From NCBI GenBank assembly GCA_025677825.1, contig JAIXMO010000077.1, positions 33,225 through 97,224 on the forward strand: DNA of 64,000 nucleotides, read 5' to 3'. The DNA is from Helicostylum pulchrum. Its lineage: Eukaryota; Mucoromycota; Mucoromycetes; Mucorales; Mucoraceae. Positions 24,139 through 34,753 of this stretch are shown here, one piece after another; the first letter of the stretch is position 1, and each line of letters starts with the position of its first letter. The position numbers and the translations under genes were made by a program. The notes under the pieces were generated by a model. It did no database searches and had not been told where the DNA came from. It was given only the letters and a program-made list of their open reading frames with translations.

Positions 24139-24222
24139 GCCACCCACTTGGCAATCATTGGTTATGATAGCACTCGTGTAACTAAGTTTTGAGCTATTTA
24201 AACAATGCCTTCTATTTGAATA
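24139..24222 (+). repeat. Direct repeat, copy B
   Basis: The core CATTGGTTATGATAGCACTC then GTGTAACTAAGTTTTGAGC (24154-24194) aligns to copy A and ends at a shared TTGAATAT. GTAAATAAGATATT recurs at about 24260. The offset changes from about 690 to 590 bases between the two blocks, so the duplicate carries a net indel of about 100 bases. No ORF covers either copy. Confidence 0.6.
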
Positions 24223-24445
24223 TGTTTTTTTTTCTTCGTTTGCAATGATTTAGACTTTACAGTAAATAAGATATTTGCTTGATTAAAAGAAGAGTATTTT
24301 ATTTTATAAAACTAGAAAGAAAAAGAAAAAAAAAAAGATAAAAGAATATGGGTGGGAGTATTTTTTTGGTTTATAAACTGGAATTTTTAACTTTTTTTTT
24401 ATATAAAGCACTTTGGGCATAATATTTATAGAGTTGGTATTTGAT

Positions 24446-24763
24446 TTATATGGCAGAGACGTCCATACCTAATTCAGATGCACGTAGTTTGAGATAAGTA
24501 TACATTTTATATTGGAGTGCAAATAAAGGAGAATCGGTTGGAGCTTCAGAAAGATAAGATTGAACGTCAACAATTAATTTCAATAGACTGTCGTCAACAT
24601 AAGGTTCCTCTTGTTGTTCACAGTCATAATAATCGGCTTCGGTTACTGCATCGGTCATTTCTTGATCATATTCGTTAAAATAATCTTCTTCAGCTTCATA
24701 TTCTTCAATTGAAAATTGAGGTAATATGCTGTACTCTTGTTGTTGTTCGTTAATTGTGGTCAT
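24446..24763 (-). CDS. Small acidic protein of unknown function
   Basis: A single-exon ORF of 105 residues with an ATG preceded by an A-rich leader. The N-terminal two thirds are Glu/Asp/Tyr rich (EEYEAEEDYFNEYDQEMTDA), and the C-terminal third is a predicted helix (LLKLIVDVQSYLSEAP ... YKMYTYLKLRASELG). There is no signal peptide, TM segment, zinc motif or family signature that I recognise. Codon use and composition differ from the surrounding AT-noise and the ORF stands alone in a 1.6 kb gene-free stretch, which favours a real gene. It may be an intrinsically disordered regulatory or adaptor protein; that is a guess. The following 325 bases (24764-25089) hold a poly(A) run at 24928-24954 and nothing else. 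Confidence 0.5.
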   Translation of the reverse strand: MTTINEQQQEYSILPQFSIEEYEAEEDYFNEYDQEMTDAVTEADYYDCEQQEEPYVDDSLLKLIVDVQSYLSEAPTDSPLFALQYKMYTYLKLRASELGMDVSAI

Positions 24764-25089
24764 TAGATATTTTTTGGTGTGTAGAAGGAGTGTAAAGTAC
24801 GTTTTTTTAGTTGACAGTAAGAAGAAAAAAAAATCAATTGAGAGAGGCGACTCTTAAATAAGTTAATAAAATTCCGTTATTCGTTATAAATAAGAGACCT
24901 CCACCAAATGATTCCAGTTGCTAAGAAAAGAAAAAAAAAAAAAAAAAAAAAAAAGAGTGATAAAAGGATAAAAAAAGAAAAAAAGAAGCCAGGGTAACTC
25001 TTTGTATTCAATTTTTATTATTAGGGCGTGCTACAATCGGATGCCCTCACGTGTCTTTATTTAATATATACACCACAACTTTTTCGTTA

Positions 25090-26056
25090 CTAGTAAACTG
25101 ACATTTTTGATGTCTCTGGGAAATCATCCATATCACGAAGTTTATGATGCTGAGCAGCACGTCCACCGCCTGAAGATTTAAGTCTACAAGCATAAGCATT
25201 TATAGTTGATGCAAAATAAATCTAAATGAACCTATATTTAGTACTTTTTTTTTATCGTCCAAGTTTATAATTAGCAACTTTACCTGTAAAAAGTTACCAA
25301 TAAGAATAATAATTCCGCTGACAATTAAAAGTTGCTTAGTTGCTGCTGCACAATCATCTCTATGAAGGTTACTTGTTCCATTAGGTAAAGTAACGGGTGA
25401 GTAATACGGTGAGCTGTTACTATTTGACATTTCAGTTAAATATTGCTGACATCCTGTCACTATAGTACTTTGTTTCACCATCATGGCAATCCAAATACCA
25501 ATAGACGAGACTAATAATAACACGGACATTATCCAATAAAGGAATCTAAATATATTAACCATGCCTCTATTTTGCTATATTGATATAAGTAAATAAAAAA
25601 TATCGAGGTTTTTTTTTTCTATTTTACTTACTGTAATACCACCAACCACACCAAAGAGTGAGCTTATGGCGTAGACTCCGACCACAGAGACTGACGTCCA
25701 GAACACCGCTAAGGAAGCTGATAGATCCTGTTGCGGGAAACTATTGACAACTACAGAAATAGTTTTATAAGCTTACAGTTCCTAAAAAAAAAAGATTTTT
25801 TTTTTTTATATATAAAATAATATACCATTCCTCGCTGTTATTAACCAGATAAATATTCCTAAGTAAAAAGCCTACTTTATTTTTATCAGTAAACTTTCCT
25901 TTTTTTTTTTAAAAAACTTACCGATGAAATGACGGCAATCACAGTAACTCCAGTTCTAAAAGTTAATTTAGTTTCTTTTTTTATTGTCTGGATCCTTTTT
26001 TTTTCTTTCTTTCATTACCTTAATGGAATACAAAAGCAACAGTTATTAAGGCCCAT
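25090..26056 (-). CDS. Four-TM membrane protein with N-terminal CCFCIPLR motif
   Basis: Six exons (26019-26056, 25922-25955, 25826-25871, 25632-25750, 25284-25574, 25090-25221) join in frame into 219 residues. The protein starts MGLNNCCFCIPLRTGVTVIA, a Cys-rich CIPLR start that then enters TM1; such a start is seen in LAPTM4-like and other fungal four-TM families, but exact family is uncertain. TM2 is near LAVFWTSVSVVGVYAISSLF, TM3 near YWIMSVLLLVSSIGIWIAMM and TM4 near LLIVSGIIILIGNFLQIYFA. The loop between TM3 and TM4 has two Cys and N-glycosylation sequons (NSS, NGT). The cytosolic tail of about 30 residues is basic/polar. The palmitoylatable N-terminal Cys cluster suggests membrane or endosomal sorting. 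The smallest exon is 34 bases, so automated models may miss the first exons. Confidence 0.75.
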
Positions 26057-27682
26057 ATTTTCGTTTTTATTTGATAATTTCAAGTACGGAAGAAGAAAAA
26101 AAAAAAGAAAAAGAGAAAAACAAATAAAGTGATCTTAGTTGATTTTAACTTGAAATCAAAACTTTCTGCAATGTGTAACATGGATAAAAATAAACATAAA
26201 AAAAAACTCTTGGAAAAAAAGAAAAAGAGAAGGGTTTTATTAGTTGCCACTATTTTTTTTTATAAGCAAATATGAAGGCTTGGCCTCTGTGAAAGGCTTT
26301 AGTAAAAAGAGAAAGTGTAATAAGTTTCTTGATTACTGGTAGAAGATCTGTATTGTACAGTACAAAGGTTCGGGTGTTCCGCCAAAAACGGAACCCGAAA
26401 ACCGAATCAAATTGCATCATTTTACTACTGTACACACTCCAAGGAATCGCAACTACCTGTTGTACCTACGGGCCGGACGATGTTGTACTACTCCTTTGTT
26501 ATTGTTTATTTCTCAATGTAAAATTACACTTTAGCGAATGATATCAAAGTACGGGGTTTTGAAACTCTTTTTTGAAATTATGTGAAGCGATACAAAAAAA
26601 AACAGAAGTGCAGAATATTTAAAACGTCAAATATGATCATTTGGAACTTCGTCTATTGAATGCATCTAACTATTACTAAAAGATTTCATTCTAAACCGAG
26701 AAAAAATGATTGATCAATTGACAAAATCCGAGCGATTGTGATTGATTTAATATGGAGGGCGATGTACTTGGCTTTTAAAAATGGAATCTGTCTCTAACGC
26801 TTTGACTATATTTTATTGCGAGTGCCATTTGTAACACGAAAAAAAGTTGTAGAAGCTTGTTTGAACGTAAGAGAAATATATTTATTGAGAAAAAATTGTA
26901 GCTGACAATCATGCGCCATTTATGGCTACACTGTTTATCCGTACTAATTTCATATGTAGTATTATTTTTTTTTCCTGTAATGTGCTCATAAAAAAAGCGT
27001 AAATTTTTTTTTTTCAGGGGCAAAAAAAAGAAATTTATACTGAAAGTACCTGGACCACTTTTTTTTTTTTTTTTTCAAAAGGGAAAAGAAAGATATCACC
27101 GTTTTTATTTCAACCGCTGTGTAGTTATATCTTTATTTTATTTTTCGTAGCAAATCTACTTGATGTATGCCCTTACCTCAATTAAAAAAGAAGGTTCGAT
27201 CGTTTCCAGGCGGTAGATAACGTAATTAAATTTAATAACAAAAAGCTTGTAGTAGGATGAATTTTAAACAAAATCTTTCTTTTTTAACTCGTTAAAAGTA
27301 TTTATTTTCTTATATTTTTTGTATCAAAAAGATAATAAAAAAAAAGTAACCAAGTAGAGAGTATCCTAATTCCACTCTTTTTTTTAAAGAGAGAGAAAGA
27401 CCTCGTCTTTCTCTTGTAAACACAAGCCCCAGTTCATGCAAAAAAATAAATAATGATATTGTAACGTCATATAATGGATATTAAATTGTAATTTACGTTC
27501 AGAGTAAATAAGACCCACCTTTTTTTTTCTCGGTGCGGATCGACCACCTATAAATAACACATGGTTTTGATTTTCCGCTTAGTGACAGAAAAATTTGTCA
27601 AATTCATCAAAAAAAAATTATTCGAATTAGCTTCCTTCTTCTTATTCTAATTATCACAAACTGAGATAAAAGAAAAGGAAAA
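26057..27682. other. Intergenic region with an imperfect hairpin
   Basis: About 1.6 kb without a supportable gene; the small ORFs here have no family signal. A hairpin with an 11-base stem (TTCGGGTGTTCCG / CGGAACCCGAA, two-base bulge) lies at 26369-26398, directly after a near-palindrome TTGTACAGTACAA (26353-26365). A likely TATA box (CTATAAATAA, about 27548-27557) lies about 130 bases upstream of the next gene's start codon. Confidence 0.45.
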
Positions 27683-29111
27683 ATGTCTATACAAGAGTTC
27701 ACTAAACGTCAAGATGATAGTGGTTACGACTATACTGATCCCGAAAATAACGAAAACGTAGATGATACAATTACTGATGACACAAACATGGACGATACAA
27801 ATACTGGTGATTCGAGTACTGATGATTCTAATACTACTGATGAACCCAGTGCTGAAGGCTCAGCCACTGAGGACAATGAAGGTGATTATGAAGATGACGG
27901 CGAATACGATGGCGAAGACGACGGCGAAGACGACGGCGAAGATAATGGTGATTACGACGAAGACTATGATGAAGACTACGATGAAGACTACGATGATAAT
28001 AATGGTGAAGATGGTATGTAATAACTGAAAATATTTGTACAGGTCCTTTCTTTCTTTCTTTTTTTTTGAAGTTCCCGGGCTGTTTCGATGTATGACAGTC
28101 TTGAACTTTAAAATTGATTTAATAATAATCAACACTGATGGTCCAAGTCCATTTTCTGAATACAAACAGGCAATAGCCATCAAGACAAATATATTTTGTC
28201 TAAACTAAAAAAAATTGACACGTGTGTAGCTTGCGGTTTGTCTCTAAATCAGAAAGTGGAGGTTCATTTTAATAAAACTCAGTGCACTTATAATTTATTG
28301 CCCAGAACAAAAAAAAAAAAAAAAAAGAAGAAGCGACCTTTATGTAATGATAGAATAGTCTAACTTAAATATATTTTTAGATGGAGATTACGATGAAAGT
28401 ACTACCACATACAGTAAATATTTATAATACTTTTTTTTATATATACTTTTTCACTGACTCTTCATTGTTTTTAGCTGACGAAAACTACACAATTACCTCT
28501 GATCATCCTACTGAAACAGGTATGACAAAAAAAAATAATGTTACAGAATTCTTTTTCTGGAATTTGGCCCAAAAAAAAAAGAGAGCTACTATGTAGTTAT
28601 TTATATTATCATATTCACGGACTTTTTGCCTCATTTAGATAGTTTGGCTGATACCACTACATATTACGAACCTACAACAACTACCGATTCACTTACTGAT
28701 ACCTGGGTACCTACCCAAACTCCAATTGACCCCATTATCACCAGTACATCTACTATAGCTTCTATAACAAGCACCCTTACAACTCCTTCACCTACAATAG
28801 ACAGTGGTGTTACAGAAAATGCTAGTGAAGGTGGCTTAAGTGATAAAAACAAGGCTATTATTGGTGGCGTTGTAGGTGGCATCGGTGGTGCTGCTCTTCT
28901 TGGGTTTATTGCCTTCTTGCTTGTCAGTCGCTGGAAAAGAAATAAGAAAGCAAGTGATAGAGAAAGTTTTCACCCTCAAGCAGACGATAATGTTAGTGTG
29001 CACTCACCCCAGATGTCTGGACATCATGACAGTGCCGATTATAGTTACTACAACACTGCTACAAACCATAGTGCTGATAGAATCATTCCAAACGATACAC
29101 CTCGTTATTAA
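27683..29111 (+). CDS. Asp/Glu- and Ser/Thr-rich single-pass surface glycoprotein
   Basis: Four exons (27683-28013, 28381-28413, 28475-28519, 28639-29111) encode 293 residues. Exon 1 is strongly acidic with short internal repeats (DDTNxDDTN, GEDDGEDDGEDNG, DYDEDYDEDYDEDY); it should be extended and could bind cations. A Thr/Ser-rich stretch (TTTTDSLTDTW...; ITSTLTTPSPT) follows, likely O-mannosylated. The one TM is IIGGVVGGIGGAALLGFIAF, with a GG-zipper, followed by SRWKRNKK and a polar tail rich in His/Ser/Tyr. This resembles Mid2/Wsc-type sensors in shape but lacks a WSC domain. No classical signal peptide precedes it; MSIQEFTKRQDD could be preceded by a missing exon, although a TATA box 130 bases upstream argues for this start. 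The first intron (367 bases) is unusually long for this locus. Confidence 0.7.
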
Positions 29112-30981
29112 TTATAGACTTTTCCTTTTCTCTTTATCTCATACATTTATATCTTAATTACTGTTCAATTAATAATACTATACAACATTTTAAATTTCTT
29201 ACATTTCTATACATTTTAACATGAATAAATTGTTCATTTTTGTGTTACTTGTTAAAAACAGTATTTCGTCTTTAACCTAGACTTAAAAGATCCTTTTTTT
29301 TACAGGCAATCGTTATTGATAAAAGCATAATGATTATAGGGGTACTGTATATTGATTTTAAGTCTCGAGTGAAACTCACCCATCTCATGACGAACCTTGA
29401 ATTCGCACGTATTTATGCTTACGAATCATTAAATACGTAGCCACAACTAATCAGAGTATGAATTTAGCCCATCGTTTCTTACGATTAACTAAGTAATAAG
29501 TTTGTACAGTCGATAGAATAAATTTGATATTAACAAGTTCACTTATCCATAAGGAAAGTTTATACAATATAATAAAGTGCCAGTTATATGTAGAAAAAGA
29601 AGAAAAAAAGGGGACGCGTAACTAGGTAGAAATAGACTTCGTACCATCTTAACAATAGCTAAAAAAAAAACTTCGATATATTATCATAGGATTTAAAGTA
29701 CGGTAAAATGAAGGGACGTTCGTTACTCCCCCTGTAATAATTTTTTTTTTAATAAAATGAATCGTAACTGATATATTAACATACACGGTTAGCTTTTTGT
29801 TAGAGCGGCGTATCTTATAAACTATGGAGTAGACGTGGATTTTTCGTTAACGTAGTATTTAATTAACGGTATAGCAGGCAAAAAAAAATCTATACCTAAA
29901 TTGTTACAACGCAACGTAGGCACAAATAGGTAACGGTTCGAATATCATTTAACGTCAAATAGTAAAGTATATGTTTAATGTTTTAAGTTTAATACATTAA
30001 ACTAATAATTGACGGTCTATTAAAAAAAAAAGAAAGAGATAGATACTTTTTATTACATTCAATAGTTCAAGTAAATTTATTAGAACTATAAAGGAGTCAA
30101 TTATCACATATTGTAAGGATGAAGCAAGGGATGAAAAAGAAGGAGGTATCTTCTACTAGGTAAAAATCCGTCTCTTCTTTTTTCTGCTATTATTGTACTC
30201 GACAAATTGGTAATTCAATAATTACATTACCTTGTAAATTGAATATTCTTACTGCATTTAATAATTCTATTAAATTAAATTAGTATGGCAAATAGTATAG
30301 GCAAATATCTCTAAATTCAAAAGATAATGCAAACTTTGCTAAGATCCAGCGTAATAATAAATATACACACGAACTATTTCTCTTTCTTTAACTGTCAATA
30401 ATGTAGTTTCATAAATCCTGCATGGTTGCAGCGCTAAATAATAAGATTTGATAGACCTTGAGAGGTTCAGGGATATAGCATAATGCACGAGTGAATAACC
30501 CTTCATCTTATTCATGTATATGATTAGGAGCCATTTTTGAAACCTTCTTGCGTAAGTCTGAATTTCCGTAATAATTCTTGGAGTTAATCGTCAGATAGTT
30601 ATTAAACATTAAAATTTCGCTCGCAAAGTTAAGTCGGGAAATAGAAGCTTGAGGTTTGGATTGCGTTACGAAAGATAAAACTTATGTAGAGTCGACATAA
30701 TTCACTTTTTTTAATGTAAAAAAAAAAATCAGATTTGCCTTTTAATAATAGCGTATTACTTTTAACGTAACAAAAATTACATATGCTTATATTCGATCTA
30801 AAATGAATACAGAAAAAAATAGGGGGGATATTCTACCTTCTTCTTTCCTATCATGGAACAATTATCTATTTCTAGTCGACACGAGTTTTTTTCCTTTTTT
30901 TTATATAAAAGCAACAATATTTAAATGCAAACTGACATATCTTCTCTAATATATTCTATTAATTTTTTACAAGTACATCCA
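29112..30981. other. Intergenic region, nothing recognised
   Basis: About 1.9 kb of AT-rich DNA with no ORF above noise and no RNA-gene signature that I can see. The final 100 bases hold a TATA-like TTATATAAAAGC (about 30900) upstream of the LysM-protein start. Confidence 0.4.
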
Positions 30982-31839
30982 ATGAAACTCATCTTTTTCT
31001 CTGCTATTACTCTTTTCTTGACTCAACAAGTTATCGCTAGACCCGCTGAAGGATGTCTTCAAACTTATACTAGTAATACTCTTTACTCATAACAATTATA
31101 TAATTCGTATTCATCTTTTTTTTTTTCTAGTCACCGATACCGATAGTTGCTTCTCTGTCGCTGAAATGTTCAAGATCACAGAGCCAGAATTTTATGCTAT
31201 GGTTTGTACATACACTTTGATTTCATTTATTCCAAACTAATATAACATTTGTCTGATTTATAGAACCCAGGGCTTCATCATAGTGTCCAACATGTAAATT
31301 AATTAATGACAACCATTATATTATAGATATGAATTACTTTCTAATACCGTTTCCCGTATACATAGGATTGTGATAATTTAGATACCGGCAGACCATTTTG
31401 TGTTTGTATGAAGTCTCCTTGTGTAAGTTTTTTTAACGATTACAACGAATCACAGTATTTAACAAATCTAAAAAAAAAATAGGCTTTATCTCATGTTATT
31501 CCCGCTGCTAATAGCGATCAAAATTCAACAGAACATTTAATCCATGCGGCTGTTAATGAAAACAATGCTACAGAGCAAATGTTACCATCGAATATAACTA
31601 CAGCCATTTCATCTTCATACTCTAATAGTTACTCATCTGCTTACTCTTCCGGTTCCCATTCTTCATCCTTCCACGCTTCCTCTTCAGCTACCCCTTCTGC
31701 ATCAGCCAGGACTACGGCCTCTAATAGTACGTCCGCTAGTTCTCAAACTGCTAGTTCCAAGAGCTCTGCTGCGATGACTAACACACTTAGTGCAATCACC
31801 ATTGGGATTGTTATGATAGCTACATCAATGATGTTCTAA
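30982..31839 (+). CDS. GPI-anchored LysM-domain surface protein
   Basis: Five exons (30982-31072, 31131-31201, 31264-31293, 31366-31422, 31483-31839) join to 201 residues. A signal peptide (MKLIFFSAITLFLTQQVIA) is followed by a single LysM-like domain: CLQTYTITDTDSCFSVAEMF, FYAMNPGLH, DCDNLDTGRPFCV, matching the TYTV..D.C.SIA..F / NP / DC..L..G..VCV pattern of fungal LysM proteins, with the usual Cys. Next comes a Ser/Thr/Ala-rich stalk of about 90 residues, and the C-terminus is hydrophobic (TLSAITIGIVMIATSMMF) after small residues, a GPI-anchor signal. LysM domains bind N-acetylglucosamine polymers, so a role at the chitin/chitosan wall is inferred. The domain is split over four small exons. 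A bona fide sugar-binding ability cannot be judged from sequence alone. Confidence 0.78.
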
Positions 31840-32012
31840 ATCAAAGAGAATATCTAACGTGCCCAAACCCGGGTGTACTACGTTTATCTCCTCTTTTATT
31901 CATTTCTTCCCCCCCTCTCCAATAAATACATACTAGCATCAAAATATTTTCTCCTTTTTATTTTTATTTTAGTGATTCGAAACTAACGGTATTTACAGAA
32001 ACTACGATTTAG

Positions 32013-32874
32013 TTATTGGATTGAATGTCCCATTGTTTCTTCTGCTCCAGGCACTTTGTGATCAGCTGGATTGGCTTTAGCTTCGTAGATGGTAATAATT
32101 GGGTCACGCTTGATCTATATATTTATGTTAGATAATACTAACTTGATAAAAACAAAAAATTCTTACTTCTGTCCATTCTCCCTTGAATCCAATATAACGA
32201 ATAATGCTTGTATCTTCACCAAAATTCTCAGGGAAGTATAATATAATATTTCGAACACTTGTAAATTTAGTGATTCGAACGCCATATTCAATTACGTTAT
32301 TTGAGCCTTCTACCAAGTCAAATTCTTGAACTGGTGTGTAACTGTCTGCTGTATCAAAATCAACATCGTCTCGGTTAATAAAGCTAAGAAAAAAAAAATT
32401 GGTTAATATTTTGATAATAAATGTTAAAAAATACAGAAACTTACACTTTCATTTTTGATGGTGCAGAATCAGTAGGGTCTGTACGAAGGCAAATAGAACG
32501 TAATTTGACACTTCCTGTAAATCTAAGTGATAATATTAATTTTATATTTGGTAAGCTTTTTTTTTATAATAAAGCTTTACGGTATAACAACAATTAACTG
32601 TTCATCAGCGTCACTTTCGACAAGCTATAATACCGTGTGATTAGGTACGTAACTCAACGTTTTTTCTTCTTCTTCTTCTTCCTATCGGTCTTACCTTTAA
32701 ATCGTCCATTCTTTCGTTCCAAGGTCGAATGACCTTTTTACCACTATTTGGTTCAGATTCGTTAAGACAACGAACATTATCAAGGTCTATCTTTGAATAG
32801 AGTAAGAATTGTTCACCGGAATCGGGTAAATCACTGTGATCGTGTTCGCAATGTTCGTCGTGACAATGACTCAT
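32013..32874 (-). CDS. PITH-domain protein (PITHD1-like)
   Basis: About five exons on the minus strand, from ATG 32874 to TAA 32013. The N-terminus is His/Cys rich (MSHCHDEHCEHDHSD), then GEQFLLYSKIDLDNVRCLNE begins the PITH domain, with VIRPWNERMDDLK, LIVVIPFTGSVKLRSI, FINRDDVDF and GEWTEIKRDPIITIYE in order. This is the fold shared with the C-terminus of thioredoxin-like protein TXNL1, there linked to the proteasome. As the thioredoxin domain is absent, it matches the PITHD1 class. The His-rich leader suggests metal binding, as inference. It diverges from BCP1. The overall length (about 205 residues) fits the family. Confidence 0.9.
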
Positions 32875-33576
32875 AGTAAGTAATAGTTATCTTTAAAAAT
32901 AGGCTTTTAAAAAATATAATAAGTGGTGGTTTTATACACACACATACACACCGAGCTTGGGTGCATAGATGATAGTCACGGTGTAAATTAAATATAGGTT
33001 AGAACCAAAAAAACATATCTTTCAAAAGCAAGCATTATTCTTGTTTGTATGCATTTTATTTGACAGCAGTGGCTATTTACATTAATCGACCAAAATCTGG
33101 CTACTTTAGGAATATAGCTTGTTTTTGGACTGGACATTATTATCTTCCAGAATGCTCTTCAATTAAAAAATTAAAAAATAAAGTTCAATTGAACATACAA
33201 ATAAATCCCTTTTTTAAGGGATCATCAAGTGTGGTATTTTCACAAACTTTCGTTTACATCACCCTATGTACACACCTATAGTCTGCATTAAGCGATCGCC
33301 ACAATAAACAAATATACCCCCCCCCCCTCTATTATTATTTTTCCAAATGGCAATGTCCCGATCTGCCTGTCAGTCAATCTGTAGTAATTTCTGGCTCATC
33401 CTTGTCTAAAACTTTGGATCGTCTCCTAATGTAGGGCCTCTTTTTTATTTTCTCAAGCACTGTATTACCTTCACTCGGCGACCACGTAAAAAGAGAAGTC
33501 ACTTTTTTTTTTTACTTTTTTTATTTCGACATATTGATTCCAAAAACTTTTTTTATTCAAGAAAACAAATATAAAC
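32875..33576. promoter_or_regulatory. Divergent promoter region of PITHD1-like and BCP1 genes
   Basis: 700 bases between two divergent starts. It includes a perfect 12-base palindrome GTTCAATTGAAC (33183-33194), an 18-base hairpin ATCCCTTTTTTAAGGGAT (33205-33222), and a C run at about 33317-33326. A pyrimidine-rich tract (33500-33535) precedes BCP1. A 78-codon ORF at 33045 has no recognisable family and is not called. Confidence 0.4.
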
Positions 33577-34677
33577 ATGAGTGTCAACTTGAAGAGAAAA
33601 GCTCCTGAAGAAGACGAGCCAGTAAAGAAGGTTGCTGCCAAGGCTGATGTCGATGATTCAGATGGTGAAGATTCTGACGACGGACTTCAGGTAAGAAAAC
33701 AATATGTGCTATATAAAAAAAAAACGCGTTCTAAATAATTTTTTTGGGTGAAAATAGGATATTGTTGATGTCGACTTTGATTTTTACAACCCTGACGACA
33801 TTGATTACCACGCACTCAAGAAGCTGTTAACCCAACTATTCTCTTCTGATGCTGAGTTATTGAATGTGGGTGATTTTGCTGATATTATTATTGAAGAGAA
33901 TCAAGTTGGAACTACAGTAAAGGTCGATGATCAAAAATCGGATCCTTATGCAGTTTTAAGTATCATTAACCTTAACCATCAAAAAGTAAGTCTCGGTAAA
34001 CATTGCCTTTTTTTTATATGTGTGGTTTGTTAATATCAAATTTTATAGGAAAAGGAAGGTGTCAAACAATTGTGTACTTATCTTTCAAACAAATGCCCCA
34101 AAAAGAACGAATCGATTCATAAGGCAGTAAAGAAGATTTTATCTCTTACCACTGATAAAAACGTCGGTTGGGTCGTTTCTGAGCGTTTTATTAACATGCC
34201 TGTTGAAATTATGGCACCAATGTATAATATGCTTCAAGAGGAATTAAAGAAGGCTGTCAAAGAGGTAACAATAATGATTATATGTGCGTGTTGCATAGTA
34301 TGCTAAAACGAATTATCTACTAGAATGAACCTTATGATTTTGAATGGTACATGTTTATTTCCAAAACTTACAAGGAAGTTGTTTCGACTGCTGATGAAGA
34401 AAATGAAGATCAACCTGAGCAAAAGAAAATGAAGACAGACACAAACAGTGAAACTTTTTATTTCCAATCTGAGGATGAGATTATTGCTAAATATGCAGAA
34501 TATCAATATGATTTTAAATTTACTAATAATGAAAAGGAACAAGCAGCAGATTCAAGACGTGCATTCTCTGATTTTGGTATTGCACCAGCACGTCAATTAT
34601 TGTTAGTTCATAAATCAAAGTTTGATGATCTTGTAAATGAAGTTACAAAGACATGCGCTTCAACACCTGCAGCTTAA
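33577..34677 (+). CDS. BCP1: BCP1/BCCIP-family nuclear protein
   Basis: Four exons (33577-33690, 33758-33985, 34049-34264, 34324-34677) encode 303 residues. The start is acidic/basic (MSVNLKRKAPEEDEPVKK ... DSDGEDSDD), then VDVDFDFYNPDDIDYHALKKLL, DFADIIIEENQVGTTVK and DPYAVLSIINL, which are the BCCIP/Bcp1 core. The C-terminal part continues GWVVSERFINMPVEIMAPMY and DFEWYMFISKTYKEV, and ends LLVHKSKFDDLV. In yeast Bcp1 is a chaperone of ribosomal protein uL14 and aids nuclear export of Mss4; those roles are assumed here by homology. It converges with the WD40 gene with only 76 bases between stop codons. Confidence 0.93.
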
Positions 34678-34753
34678 TATCATTGTTATTTTTTTTAAAA
34701 AAAGCACTTGTAAATACAACTAGAATAAAGATATAAATGAATAAAAAAATTTA

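Larger units (their letters stand above)
23353..24445. other. Intergenic region with a diverged direct duplication
   Basis: No gene is supported in these 1.1 kb. The main structure is a pair of diverged direct repeats (see the two repeat entries) and several A/T homopolymers. It includes the promoter of the pseudokinase at its left end and the 3' region of the small acidic gene at its right end. Confidence 0.4.

Noticed and set aside
26775..27023. 82-codon minus-strand ORF
   Set aside because: Driven by A/T runs, no domain, no splice support.
27762..28183. Met/Thr- and Val/Ile-rich ORFs over the acidic exon
   Set aside because: Shadow frames of the Asp/Glu repeat exon; composition follows the repeat.
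33045..33281. 78-codon ORF between PITHD1 and BCP1
   Set aside because: No family signature and it lies in a divergent promoter with palindromes; not supported.
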